27,463 bases of DNA. Origin: Tissierella_B sp964485455. GTDB lineage: Bacteria; Bacillota; Clostridia; Tissierellales; Tissierellaceae. Positions within the stretch are counted from its first letter, which is position 1, and each line of letters opens with the position of its first letter. The stretch covers positions 1-27,463 of the forward strand of contig CAZAJU010000017.1 of the NCBI GenBank assembly GCA_964485455.1, in the 5' to 3' direction. The notes under the pieces were generated by a model. It saw nothing but the letters and a program-made list of their open reading frames with translations, had not been told where the DNA came from and made no database searches. A program made the position numbers and the translations under genes. Positions 8,605-16,413 of this stretch are shown one piece after another.

Positions 8605-9477
8605 CTATATTTTATCCTTAATTCCCTTGCCAAGAAGACCTTCAGGCTTAACAAGAAGAATTATTATCAATATTATAAATGCTATGGCATCTCTATATCC
8701 TGATGATACATAAGCTGCTCCTAAGCTTTCAGAAATACCCATTACTAAACCACCTAACATCGCTCCAGGTATGCTTCCGATTCCACCTATTACTGCAGAT
8801 ACGAATGCCTTTAAACCAGGAGTGTATCCCATCATAGGATATACTGCGTTGTAATATAATCCAACAAGTATACCTGCAGCTGCTCCAAGCGCTGAGCCAA
8901 GTGAAAATGTGAAATAAACTATCTTGTTGGTGTTGATTCCCATAAGTCTAGATGCATCCATATCCTGGGATACGCATCTCATTGCTCGACCAAGTCTTGT
9001 ATAATTTACGATATAAGTCAATATAACTACTAAAATAACTGTTGTAGCGATAATTATTATTTGAAGCTTACTAATTCTAATTCCAAGAAAATTATACATT
9101 TCATTTACTATTGTCTTTGGAAAGGATTGGGTTTCAGGTCCCCATGTTAGCATTGCAAAGTTCTCTAAGAACATTCCTGCACCTACTGCTGATAAAAAAA
9201 GATTTATTCTCGGTGCTTTAAATACAGGACTATATGCAAATTTGGCAATTAAAACGCCGAGTATTGATGCACCAATCATTCCAAATATAAAAGCAATTAC
9301 TATGGGCATATTAAACAAGCTAATTGCTGTTAATGATAAAAATGCCCCCACCATGTATATGTCACCATGTGCGAAGTTAGTCAATCTTATGATTCCATAC
9401 ACCATAGTAAATCCAATAGCTGTTAGGGCGTATACACTGCCTAAAGTCAAGCCATTGCTTAAATGTTCCATAAACAT
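8605..9477 (-). CDS. livH: Branched-chain-type ABC transporter permease, LivH type
   Basis: 290-residue membrane permease of the HAAT family. The N-terminus LSNGLTLGSVYALTAIGFTMVYGIIRLTNFAHGDIYMVGA is the characteristic LivH start, and the end RPLVKPEGL-type block (LLVKPEGLLGKG) is also conserved. A TTG at 9486 extends the frame by three codons but overlaps the Shine-Dalgarno AAGGAGG; the ATG at 9477 has 9-nt spacing and is preferred. Confidence 0.93.
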   Translation of the reverse strand: MFMEHLSNGLTLGSVYALTAIGFTMVYGIIRLTNFAHGDIYMVGAFLSLTAISLFNMPIVIAFIFGMIGASILGVLIAKFAYSPVFKAPRINLFLSAVGAGMFLENFAMLTWGPETQSFPKTIVNEMYNFLGIRISKLQIIIIATTVILVVILTYIVNYTRLGRAMRCVSQDMDASRLMGINTNKIVYFTFSLGSALGAAAGILVGLYYNAVYPMMGYTPGLKAFVSAVIGGIGSIPGAMLGGLVMGISESLGAAYVSSGYRDAIAFIILIIILLVKPEGLLGKGIKDKI

Positions 9478-9499
9478 GCTTATCAACCTCCTTGATGAA

Positions 9500-9528
9500 A
9501 AGTAGGGGGTCTCAATCGAGACCCACTT
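9500..9528 (-). terminator. Hairpin between livK and livH, probable partial terminator / mRNA stabiliser
   Basis: GGGTCTC (9507-9513) pairs with GAGACCC (9518-9524) around a 4-nt loop, with AAGT/ACTT extending the stem across a 3-nt bulge, then CATC. It lies just after the livK stop. In many solute-binding-protein operons such a hairpin keeps binding protein levels above permease levels; that role is inferred here. Confidence 0.6.
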
Positions 9529-9532
9529 AGTT

Positions 9533-10684
9533 TTAGTCTAATTGTTGTGCTGATGGAACGATCTTTCCATCTATTACTTCAAGAATTAAAATATTTCTAG
9601 TTACATCGTTGTTTTCAAATGATATAGGACCAGCTACTCCTGGGAAGTCCTTAACTTCATTTAAGTATTTAGTTATTCCTTCTCTAGTAGCACCATTTTG
9701 TTTCATAGCTTCAATTACTAATTTTGCTGAGTCATATGCTAGAGCTGAATAGTTATCTGGTTGTTTATTGTATTTTGCTACGAATGCATCAACGAATTCT
9801 TTAGTTCCTGGGAATTCAACTTCTGGATGGAAGAATGCAGCAAATCTGATTCCTTCTACAGCTTCTCCACCAAGTTTGATAAGTTCATCTGAGCTGATAC
9901 CTTCAGTACCAATTATTTGAACATCTAGTCCCATCGCACGTGCTTGTTGAGCTATTAATGCTGTTTCTACATAATATCCTGCTACGAATAATACATCTGG
10001 ATTATCAGCTTTAATCTTTGTTAATTGTGGGCTGAAGTCCTTTGATTGACCTTCAAAATAAGTTTCTGCTACATTTACTGTTCCACCTAGCTTTGTGAAT
10101 TCTGCTGAGAAGTCATTCTTTAATCCCATACCAAAGTCATTAGCTGTATAAAGGACTGCTGCTTTTTTCTTACCCATTGTGTTATAAGCATATTTTGCTA
10201 AGTTGTTTGCTTGAGTAGTATCTGTTAAGGATATACGGAATAAGTGAGGTGTAGTACCGTCTGTTATAGACTTGTTTACTGAGTCTGTAATAACTGGTAT
10301 ACCAGCTGCTTCGTATATTCCTCTTGCTGCTAGTGTTGCTGAACTGTTCCAGTGACCAATTACTGCTAATACTTTATCGTCTCCTGCAAACTTTTGTGCT
10401 ACGTTTGGAGCTTCCTTAGGATTACCTGTATCGTCCCCTACTAATAGTTCGATTTGCTTACCATCTATTCCGCCAGCTGCATTTGCTTCTTCAATCGCCA
10501 ACTGCATAGCTTTTACCTTCATATCTCCAAATTGTGCAGAGTCACCAGTCATTGGGTTAGCTGATGCTATGTAGATTTTATCTGAGCCTGAGCCGCTCCC
10601 ACTTGTTGATGTTGAACCTGCACATCCAGACAATACTACCATAGTAACTGCCAAAATAATTGCTAATTTACTTTTCTTGTTCAT
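9533..10684 (-). CDS. livK: Branched-chain-type ABC transporter substrate-binding lipoprotein, LivK type
   Basis: 383-residue Peripla_BP_6 (type I fold) receptor that delivers ligand to LivHMGF. It begins with a lipoprotein signal peptide ending LSGC (Cys21), then a Ser/Gly-rich linker and the mature domain from IYIASANPMTGDSAQFG. The open frame extends to 10723, but ATG 10684 is preceded by GGAGG and gives a proper signal peptide. Members of this family bind amino acids, amides, urea or other small compounds, so the name does not fix the substrate. Neighbouring formimino-folate genes suggest a nitrogen-rich amino acid or purine derivative. A sigma-54 promoter lies about 80 bp upstream. Confidence 0.92.
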   Translation of the reverse strand: MNKKSKLAIILAVTMVVLSGCAGSTSTSGSGSGSDKIYIASANPMTGDSAQFGDMKVKAMQLAIEEANAAGGIDGKQIELLVGDDTGNPKEAPNVAQKFAGDDKVLAVIGHWNSSATLAARGIYEAAGIPVITDSVNKSITDGTTPHLFRISLTDTTQANNLAKYAYNTMGKKKAAVLYTANDFGMGLKNDFSAEFTKLGGTVNVAETYFEGQSKDFSPQLTKIKADNPDVLFVAGYYVETALIAQQARAMGLDVQIIGTEGISSDELIKLGGEAVEGIRFAAFFHPEVEFPGTKEFVDAFVAKYNKQPDNYSALAYDSAKLVIEAMKQNGATREGITKYLNEVKDFPGVAGPISFENNDVTRNILILEVIDGKIVPSAQQLD

Positions 10685-10765
10685 TTCTTTTCCTCCACTT
10701 TCTCTTATTGATATCGTTTTCAATATACTTTAAATATATCGAATTTATCTTACGCAATATATTAT

Positions 10766-10781
10766 TGCAATTAACGTGCCA
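10766..10781 (-). promoter_or_regulatory. Sigma-54 (RpoN) promoter for livKHMGF
   Basis: On the minus strand TGGCACG-N4-TTGCA, a full match to the -24/-12 consensus with correct spacing (GG at 10780-10779, GC at 10768-10767). Transcription would begin near 10755, giving about 70 nt of leader before livK. Such promoters need an ATP-dependent activator bound upstream; the palindromes at 10865-10901 and the response regulator gene at 12873 supply both elements. Confidence 0.88.
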
Positions 10782-10850
10782 ACTTTTAAAAAGAAATACG
10801 TTTTCCTTAGATATTGGTATTTAGCTATATGTTTCTAAAAATAATTGTAG

Positions 10851-10856
10851 TATAAT
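10851..10856 (+). promoter_or_regulatory. Likely -10 box of a sigma-A promoter for the kinase/regulator operon
   Basis: A perfect TATAAT on the plus strand, 72 bp before the kinase ATG. No good TTGACA-like hexamer is found 16-18 bp upstream, so the promoter is weak or needs help. Transcription would start near 10863, right at the edge of the palindromic sites, which suggests control by whatever binds there. Confidence 0.4.
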
Positions 10857-10864
10857 AAACCTTG

Positions 10865-10901
10865 GTATGAAATTATTTCAGGCGATGAAATTATTTCATA
10901 C
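10865..10901. promoter_or_regulatory. Tandem palindromic operator / upstream activator sequence for the sigma-54 regulator
   Basis: Two identical 13-bp sites, TGAAATTATTTCA, at 10868-10880 and 10886-10898. Each is a perfect TGAAAT-n-ATTTCA palindrome, and their centres are 18 bp apart. Flanking GTA and TAC make the whole 37 bp one near-perfect dyad. The sites lie 88-118 bp upstream of the -24 element of the liv promoter, the usual enhancer position, and about 30 bp before the kinase start. That the response regulator encoded at 12873 binds here is inferred. A hairpin in the kinase leader RNA is the alternative reading. Confidence 0.75.
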
Positions 10902-10927
10902 TGACTATTTCTTACAGGGAGAACACT

Positions 10928-12853
10928 ATGAGTTTCAAAAGAAGAATATCATTGATATGCATACTATTAATAATATTTCAATCCTATGCAAGGTCTTTTG
11001 CAGAGCCATTAAATGCAAATGCTAGAACTTTGAGGGTTGCAGGCGATAATAACTACCCCCCATATGAATATATAGATGTAAATGGAGTTTACAAGGGATT
11101 TAATATAGATATTATGAGGGCTATGGCTATAGAACTTGGATTGGATATAGAATTAATCCCCACAAACTGGGAGAATGCACTTTCCATGTTGAAAAATGGT
11201 GAAGTAGATGCTATTCAAGGGATGACAGTTTCCCCTGGAAGAGAAGTATTGTTTGACTTTTCAAATGAAATAGTCTTAAACTCTCAAAGCATTTTCGTAT
11301 TAAATAGCACCAGTTATATATCTGATTTAAGCGATTTATCTGGGAAGAAAGTATCAATTCAAGATGATGATATTACTAGTGAAATACTTAAAAATTATCC
11401 AGATATTGAAGTAATAGAAAGAATTAATCAATATGAATCTATAAGATTGCTACTTGATGGCGAAGTTGATGCTTTTATAGGAAATAGACTTACGGGTATT
11501 TACAATATCCAACGATTTGGCCTTACTGAATCTATAAAGATTGTTGGAGACCCCCTATCTACAACTCCTTATAGCGTGGCTGTTATTAATGGCAATGAGG
11601 AACTTTTAACTCTCTTCAATAAAGGGTTGGAAGAAATCAAGGCTAATGGTACCTATGATAAAATTTATTCAAAGTGGTTTGGGGAAAATATTGTAGATGT
11701 TAATCAGCAGTGGAAGGATGCTTTATATATACTTCTAGCTGTCATGATTGTAGTACTTATACTCTTTATGTTTATATATCTAATAAATAGACAGCTAAAA
11801 AAAGAAGTAGCCCAAAGGACATATGAACTAAATCTAAGCAATATGTTTAAGGATAAGGTTCTAAATAATATAGAAAATGGAATAATTGCATTTGACTCTC
11901 AAATGAATGTATTGCAATATAATCCACTGTCTATAGAGATTTTGGAAAGAAACATTGATAATGGTATGAATTATAATGAAATAATTGCAGACAGAATTCC
12001 AGAGGAAGCCACAGAAAAAATAAAAAGAGGTGAAAGCTGGGAAAGCAATCTCGACTGGATTATGGAAAATGGTCAAATAAAGCACACCTATTGTACCCTA
12101 TCCCCAATTAAGGATCAAGATAAAGTAGAAGGATATATTCTTTCAATGAGTGATAGAACTTCCCAAGTTGAACTCTATAATATGGCTAAGCATAAAGATA
12201 AAATGCAGTCTCTAGGGGTTCTATCTGCAGGTTTAGCCCATGAGCTTAGAAATCCCTTAACATCAATTAAAACCTTTATAGACTTAATTCCATTTAAAAT
12301 TGGAGATGATAATTTTAAAAGGGAGCTTATGAATATAGTACCAAAGGAACTAAAGAGATTGGATAACCTAGTATCCTCACTTTTAGACTACTCAAAGCCT
12401 AGAGGGTCACAGCCAAAGAACGTAAATTTAAGTGAAATAATATATGAAATCTCCACTATGTTTAAGAAAAATCTTCAGGAAAAAAACGTAAAGTTAATCT
12501 CATCCAATATAGATATAAATTTATATGTGGATGAGTCTCAACTTAAGCAGATACTTATCAACATAATATTAAACAGTGTAGATGCCATTGAAGTAGAAGA
12601 AGGCATCATTGAAATAACTGCTGATGAGATGGATAATAAAAGCACTATTATTATAAAAGATAATGGTAAGGGAATTGAAAAGGAAGCTTTAGGGAAGCTA
12701 TTTGATCCATTTTATTCATCAAAGAGTTCAGGCTATGGCATAGGCCTATCTATAACAGATAGACTCATTAGGGAAAATCATGGCACTATAAAGATAGAAA
12801 GCGAACTGGGGAAGGGTACATCTGTAATCATACAGCTACCTAATTGCAATTAG
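10928..12853 (+). CDS. Membrane sensor histidine kinase with fused periplasmic solute-binding (SBP_bac_3) domain
   Basis: 641 residues. Signal peptide about 1-26; extracytoplasmic SBP_bac_3 domain about 34-255 (VAGDNNYPPYEYID, GFNIDIM, GEVDAIQGMTVSPGR with Arg105); transmembrane helix about 265-287; PAS-like domain about 308-415; HisKA with H-box AGLAHELRNPLTSIKTF (His438); HATPase with N-box NIILNSVDAI, DNGKGI (578-583) and GYGIGLSI. It should sense a small ligand outside the membrane and phosphorylate the next gene's product. In the binding domain the position usually occupied by the Asp that holds the ligand alpha-amino group reads GNRLTG (Asn186), so the ligand may not be a standard amino acid. 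ATG has AGGGAG upstream. Confidence 0.92.
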   Translation: MSFKRRISLICILLIIFQSYARSFAEPLNANARTLRVAGDNNYPPYEYIDVNGVYKGFNIDIMRAMAIELGLDIELIPTNWENALSMLKNGEVDAIQGMTVSPGREVLFDFSNEIVLNSQSIFVLNSTSYISDLSDLSGKKVSIQDDDITSEILKNYPDIEVIERINQYESIRLLLDGEVDAFIGNRLTGIYNIQRFGLTESIKIVGDPLSTTPYSVAVINGNEELLTLFNKGLEEIKANGTYDKIYSKWFGENIVDVNQQWKDALYILLAVMIVVLILFMFIYLINRQLKKEVAQRTYELNLSNMFKDKVLNNIENGIIAFDSQMNVLQYNPLSIEILERNIDNGMNYNEIIADRIPEEATEKIKRGESWESNLDWIMENGQIKHTYCTLSPIKDQDKVEGYILSMSDRTSQVELYNMAKHKDKMQSLGVLSAGLAHELRNPLTSIKTFIDLIPFKIGDDNFKRELMNIVPKELKRLDNLVSSLLDYSKPRGSQPKNVNLSEIIYEISTMFKKNLQEKNVKLISSNIDINLYVDESQLKQILINIILNSVDAIEVEEGIIEITADEMDNKSTIIIKDNGKGIEKEALGKLFDPFYSSKSSGYGIGLSITDRLIRENHGTIKIESELGKGTSVIIQLPNCN

Positions 12854-12872
12854 TTTTAAGGAGGAAGTTTAA

Positions 12873-14225
12873 TTGTATAATGTTCTCATAATAGATGACG
12901 AAGCTTCAATTCTAACAGCACTAAAATTTGCACTCGAAGATTATTACAATATATTTGTAACTCCTAATGTCCCTGAAGGGTTGGAAATAATCAATAATAA
13001 AAGTATAGACTTGGTTTTATTGGACCAATATCTTGGGGAATATAAAGGAATTGATGTATTAAACACCATAAAAAATAATAATCCCAGAGTTATTGTTATA
13101 GCTATGACTGCATATGGAAGCATAGAGGATTCAATTGCCGCCATACAAAGCGGGGCTTACTACTATATTACAAAACCACTAGATATAAATAACCTTATAG
13201 CTCTAATAAATAAGGCTCTAGACTATCAATCATTATCCGATAAGGTCGAAGACTTAACAAAACAAATTGTAGCAGAATCCATAATAGTGTCCTCTAGTAA
13301 CAAAATGAATGAAGTTCATAAAATTATTTCTAGGGTAAAGGATCTGGACATCAATGTACTAATTACAGGGGAAAGCGGTACAGGTAAAGAGCTCATAGCA
13401 AGGACAATTCACGAAGGCAGTAAGAGAAGAAATAAAAATATGGAAATAGTAAACTGTGCAGCTATTCCACACAACCTATTGGAAAGCGAAATGTTTGGCT
13501 ATGAAAAGGGGGCCTTTACCGGAGCTAATAGCAGGTATAAAGGAAAATTTGAGCTTGCAGATAAGGGCACCATATTTCTTGATGAAATTGGTGATATGGA
13601 TATACAATTTCAAGCCAAGCTTCTTAGGGCTATCCAGCAAAAGACCATAACGCCTCTTGGAAGCGAGAAGACCATCCCTGTAGACTTTAGATTGATAGCT
13701 GCAACAAATAAGGATTTAGCAAGTGAAGTAAAGAAGGGTAATTTCAGAGAAGATTTATTTTTTAGACTTAATGTAATAAATATAGAAGCGCCGCCTTTAA
13801 GGGAAAGGATGGAGGATATCCCGGCTCTTACCAAGCACTTCTTACTTAAATACAGCAAATTATTTAATAAGGAGGTCTTGTATTTTAGCAGAAGTGCAAT
13901 TACAGCTTTAGAAAGCTATGACTACCCTGGAAATGTCCGTGAGCTAGAAAATATAATTGAGCGTTCTGTAGCATTAGCAGATGGTAATACCATCGAAATA
14001 TATGATTTACCTAAGGAAATTGTTTCTAAAACCGGTTTGAATCTATCAAATGAAAGTGTACCAATTTATGTAGGAGATACTATAGAATCAGCAGAAAAGA
14101 AGCTTATCTTAGCCACACTGGAACATTGTGATTTTAACAAAAGACAAACTGCTAAAATATTGGGAATGAGCGAAAGACATCTTTACAATAAGTTAAATCA
14201 ATATGAGCTAGACGAAGAAAAGTAA
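12873..14225 (+). CDS. Sigma-54-dependent response regulator (NtrC family)
   Basis: 450 residues with the three NtrC-type modules. Receiver about 1-118, with Asp8/Asp9, phospho-acceptor Asp51, Thr79 and Lys101. AAA+ domain about 135-370, with Walker A GESGTGKE (166-173), the sigma-54 contact loop GAFTGA (213-218) and Walker B FLDEIGD. C-terminal Fis-type helix-turn-helix about 405-445 (NKRQTAKILGMSERHLYNKL). All residues needed for sigma-54 activation are present. The start is TTG at 12873 with AAGGAGG 7 nt before it, 19 bp after the kinase stop, so the pair is one operon. It probably activates the liv and fchA promoters. Confidence 0.95.
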   Translation: MYNVLIIDDEASILTALKFALEDYYNIFVTPNVPEGLEIINNKSIDLVLLDQYLGEYKGIDVLNTIKNNNPRVIVIAMTAYGSIEDSIAAIQSGAYYYITKPLDINNLIALINKALDYQSLSDKVEDLTKQIVAESIIVSSSNKMNEVHKIISRVKDLDINVLITGESGTGKELIARTIHEGSKRRNKNMEIVNCAAIPHNLLESEMFGYEKGAFTGANSRYKGKFELADKGTIFLDEIGDMDIQFQAKLLRAIQQKTITPLGSEKTIPVDFRLIAATNKDLASEVKKGNFREDLFFRLNVINIEAPPLRERMEDIPALTKHFLLKYSKLFNKEVLYFSRSAITALESYDYPGNVRELENIIERSVALADGNTIEIYDLPKEIVSKTGLNLSNESVPIYVGDTIESAEKKLILATLEHCDFNKRQTAKILGMSERHLYNKLNQYELDEEK

Positions 14226-14238
14226 TTTTAGATATTTT

Positions 14239-14267
14239 AAAAGACTGTAGAAATTCTACAGTCTTTT
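14239..14267. terminator. Bidirectional terminator between the response regulator and the activator ATPase gene
   Basis: Perfect 12-bp stem (14239-14250 with 14256-14267, core AGACTGTAG/CTACAGTCT) and a 5-nt loop, followed by TTTTATTTATTTT-type sequence on the plus strand. The two genes converge here, with 14 and 3 bp from their stops to the stem, so it likely serves both. Confidence 0.85.
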
Positions 14268-14269
14268 AT

Positions 14270-15019
14270 TTATTTTGCCAATAGTGCAGCCCCTATTGAG
14301 CCTGCATACCTGGCTTCTTTACTTGTCAGTACCTCTTGCTCTATTTTCTCTGATAATAGCTGTATGAAAGGTTTTACCTCGCATAGTCCACCAGTTAAAT
14401 ATACTGTGTTGGACTTCCCGTGCTTATGTAACATAGTTGATACTCTTCCTAATATGGAGTTCACAATACCCCTAGCTATATCCTCACGGGGAGTTCCCTT
14501 TCCTATCAAGCTTATTACCTCCGACTCTGCAAATACCGTACACATACTCGTAATACTTATGTCATTACCTCTTAGAGCCATTTGGGCTAGATTATCTACA
14601 CTTACTCCCAAGGAGTTTGCCATAAGGTCTAAAAATCTTCCAGTACCTGCTGCACATTTATCGTTCATAGTGAAATTGCTTACTCTTCCGCCTTCGATAG
14701 AGATTATCTTAGTATCTTGCCCCCCAATATCGATTACTGTACAATCTCTACCTAAAAGATAATATGCCCCCTTGCCATGGCAAGTTATTTCAGTTATGGT
14801 TTTATGAGCGTATGGAACTGAAATCCTTCCATAACCAGTTGCTACTACTTTTGATTTTTCTATATCGATGCCAGCTTCACCAAGTCTATCTTGAATTATC
14901 TTAGAAGTTTCAATACTACTCCAACCTGTAGGCATCGTAAAATTGTTATTTAATCCGTTTTCGTCAAATACTGAAACCTTGGCTGCTGTTGAGCCAATAT
15001 CTATTCCTATTTTATACAT
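14270..15019 (-). CDS. ASKHA-family ATPase activator/reductase of double-cubane protein (2-hydroxyacyl-CoA dehydratase activator type, YjiL/DCCR-like)
   Basis: 249 residues of the BcrAD_BadFG family. Nucleotide-binding signatures GIDIGSTAAK (5-14), DIGGQDTK (97-104) and LTGGLC (208-213) are present. Cys122 (NDKCAAGTGRF) and Cys160 (SMCTVFAESE) are the two cysteines that hold a single [4Fe-4S] cluster across a homodimer. Such proteins use ATP hydrolysis to push a low-potential electron into a partner; here the partner is the protein encoded 9 bp upstream. The absence of a two-subunit dehydratase, CoA-transferase or dehydrogenase argues for the YjiL/DCCR subgroup rather than a hydroxyglutaryl-CoA pathway. 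Confidence 0.88.
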   Translation of the reverse strand: MYKIGIDIGSTAAKVSVFDENGLNNNFTMPTGWSSIETSKIIQDRLGEAGIDIEKSKVVATGYGRISVPYAHKTITEITCHGKGAYYLLGRDCTVIDIGGQDTKIISIEGGRVSNFTMNDKCAAGTGRFLDLMANSLGVSVDNLAQMALRGNDISITSMCTVFAESEVISLIGKGTPREDIARGIVNSILGRVSTMLHKHGKSNTVYLTGGLCEVKPFIQLLSEKIEQEVLTSKEARYAGSIGAALLAK

Positions 15020-15028
15020 TTAATCACC

Positions 15029-16198
15029 TTATACCAAAGCTGGAGCTTTTTCTATAGTTTCAAGGAAAGCCTCAACTCTTGTTTTTACTTGTCCAGTGTC
15101 TGAATCCGAATAGTCAGTTTCTATTTGGATAAATGGAAGGTTTAATTCTTCCTCAACATACTTCTTTAAGGTAAAGGATTCAATAGCATAAGTATGACAT
15201 GCTACCCATGTTAAATCCACTACTCCATCCACTTCATATTCCTTTGCCATTCTCTTAATTAATTCAAATCTAGGATTATTAGGAGTCATGCAGGAACAAG
15301 GAGTTTTTAGATATTTTTCTGCTAAGGCAAAAAGAGGGTCCTTACTTGGATCTTCATCTACCATAACATCTAAAGGCTTATATCCTGTGCAGTTTTCAAG
15401 AGCAACTACTGATGCACCTGCATCTTCTAGTGCTTTAAGAACCTTTTCTGAACCTGATCCTACAGGACATCCAGTTAATAGAATTCTAGGTGCGCTTTTA
15501 TCGAATGCAAATATTCCTTTTTCTATATTTTCTTCTACTTCAGCTACAAGTCTTTCTATTAATTCGATGCCATATTCTTTATCAACGTTAAAGCCTTTTA
15601 GCCATTGTGCTAACATCATATCCATCCCAGTCATAGGTGCAGGATTGTGCATATTTAATCTATGTAACTTCTTCATTGCATTTCTTTCTCTGTTCATAAG
15701 CTTAATTGCATCCCTAAGCTTTTCCTCAGTGATTTCAACATTAAGTTCTTTCTCCAAGAAGTCTTTGAACTTAATCATTTCCTTATGCCAGCTGTTTAGG
15801 GCATCTTCTCCCTCCGCAGTTTGTGGTAAGTTCATTACATGCATTGGTTTCATCTTACCCATTAATTCATACATCTTTTTCTTTCCATCACAAGTAGTCT
15901 CAGCTAGAAGGACATCTGAAAAAGAGAAATACGGACATGTATCAGTAATTGCAAATCCATAGCTAGACTTAATAAGCGGACATAGATTTCTTGGGAGTTC
16001 CTGTTCTGCGGCCTCTATTGGTGCTTGGGAAGTTCCACATAAGGTTACGGAAATAGCATCAGCTGCTAGGGCTATTTCTGAAGGCGAAAAAGTACAGTAC
16101 ATTCCCACTACCTTTCTCCCTGCTTCGTGAGCTTCCTTAATCTTTACGGAGTTTACCCCTCTTAAACCTTGAACTTCTTCCATAATTGTAGGTCTCAT
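15029..16198 (-). CDS. Double-cubane-cluster-containing anaerobic reductase (DCCP, YjiM-like; 2-hydroxyacyl-CoA dehydratase family)
   Basis: 389 residues of the HGD-D family but encoded as a single subunit. Blocks GMYCTFSPSEI (33-43), PRNLCPLIKSSYGFAITDTCPYFSFSD and LLAETTCDGKKKMYELM fit the YjiM/DCCP branch as I remember it. Candidate cluster cysteines are C35, C54, C73, C88, C103, C244, C270, C301, C303 and C334. DCCP of Carboxydothermus carries an [8Fe-9S] double cubane, is fed by a DCCR ATPase and reduces small molecules such as acetylene in vitro; the physiological substrate is unknown. ATG at 16198 has AAAGGAGATG upstream. It is co-transcribed with the ATPase. A dehydratase function cannot be excluded from sequence alone. 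Confidence 0.82.
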   Translation of the reverse strand: MRPTIMEEVQGLRGVNSVKIKEAHEAGRKVVGMYCTFSPSEIALAADAISVTLCGTSQAPIEAAEQELPRNLCPLIKSSYGFAITDTCPYFSFSDVLLAETTCDGKKKMYELMGKMKPMHVMNLPQTAEGEDALNSWHKEMIKFKDFLEKELNVEITEEKLRDAIKLMNRERNAMKKLHRLNMHNPAPMTGMDMMLAQWLKGFNVDKEYGIELIERLVAEVEENIEKGIFAFDKSAPRILLTGCPVGSGSEKVLKALEDAGASVVALENCTGYKPLDVMVDEDPSKDPLFALAEKYLKTPCSCMTPNNPRFELIKRMAKEYEVDGVVDLTWVACHTYAIESFTLKKYVEEELNLPFIQIETDYSDSDTGQVKTRVEAFLETIEKAPALV

Positions 16199-16256
16199 AA
16201 ATTCATCTCCTTTAAATATTAGTAAAATCGCATAGCAATTTAAGACACAAAAGAAA

Positions 16257-16281
16257 CGAGGTGTAAGTAATCTGCACCTCG
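16257..16281 (-). terminator. Terminator-like hairpin upstream of the double-cubane operon
   Basis: CGAGGTG (16257-16263) pairs with CACCTCG (16275-16281), extended by a G-U pair, with a 9-nt loop. On the minus strand it is followed by TTTCTTTTGTG. It lies 59 bp before the DCCP start and 197 bp after the dihydrofolate reductase stop. It may end the folate transcript, or act as a leader attenuator if a promoter lies between 16285 and 16340. Confidence 0.7.
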
Positions 16282-16413
16282 ATATTCTAATTACATATCT
16301 AATTTTAATAGAATAACGTCTGTTTTACCAATTGGATTTTAATATCTAAAAGTTTTAAGTATAGATATATTTTATAACGAGGCGAAATGTCTCCCCTTCT
16401 AAAATGATAGAAT

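Noticed and set aside
14364..14762. 132-codon plus-strand frame antisense to the ATPase activator gene
   Set aside because: Shadow of a well-conserved gene on the other strand; no ribosome binding site and no recognisable protein features. The same holds for the 224-codon frame at 15288-15962.
16235..16260. Possible sigma-54 promoter before DCCP (TGTGTCT-N4-TTGCT, minus strand)
   Set aside because: The invariant GG of the -24 element is GT and only scattered positions match, so it falls below the two convincing sites.
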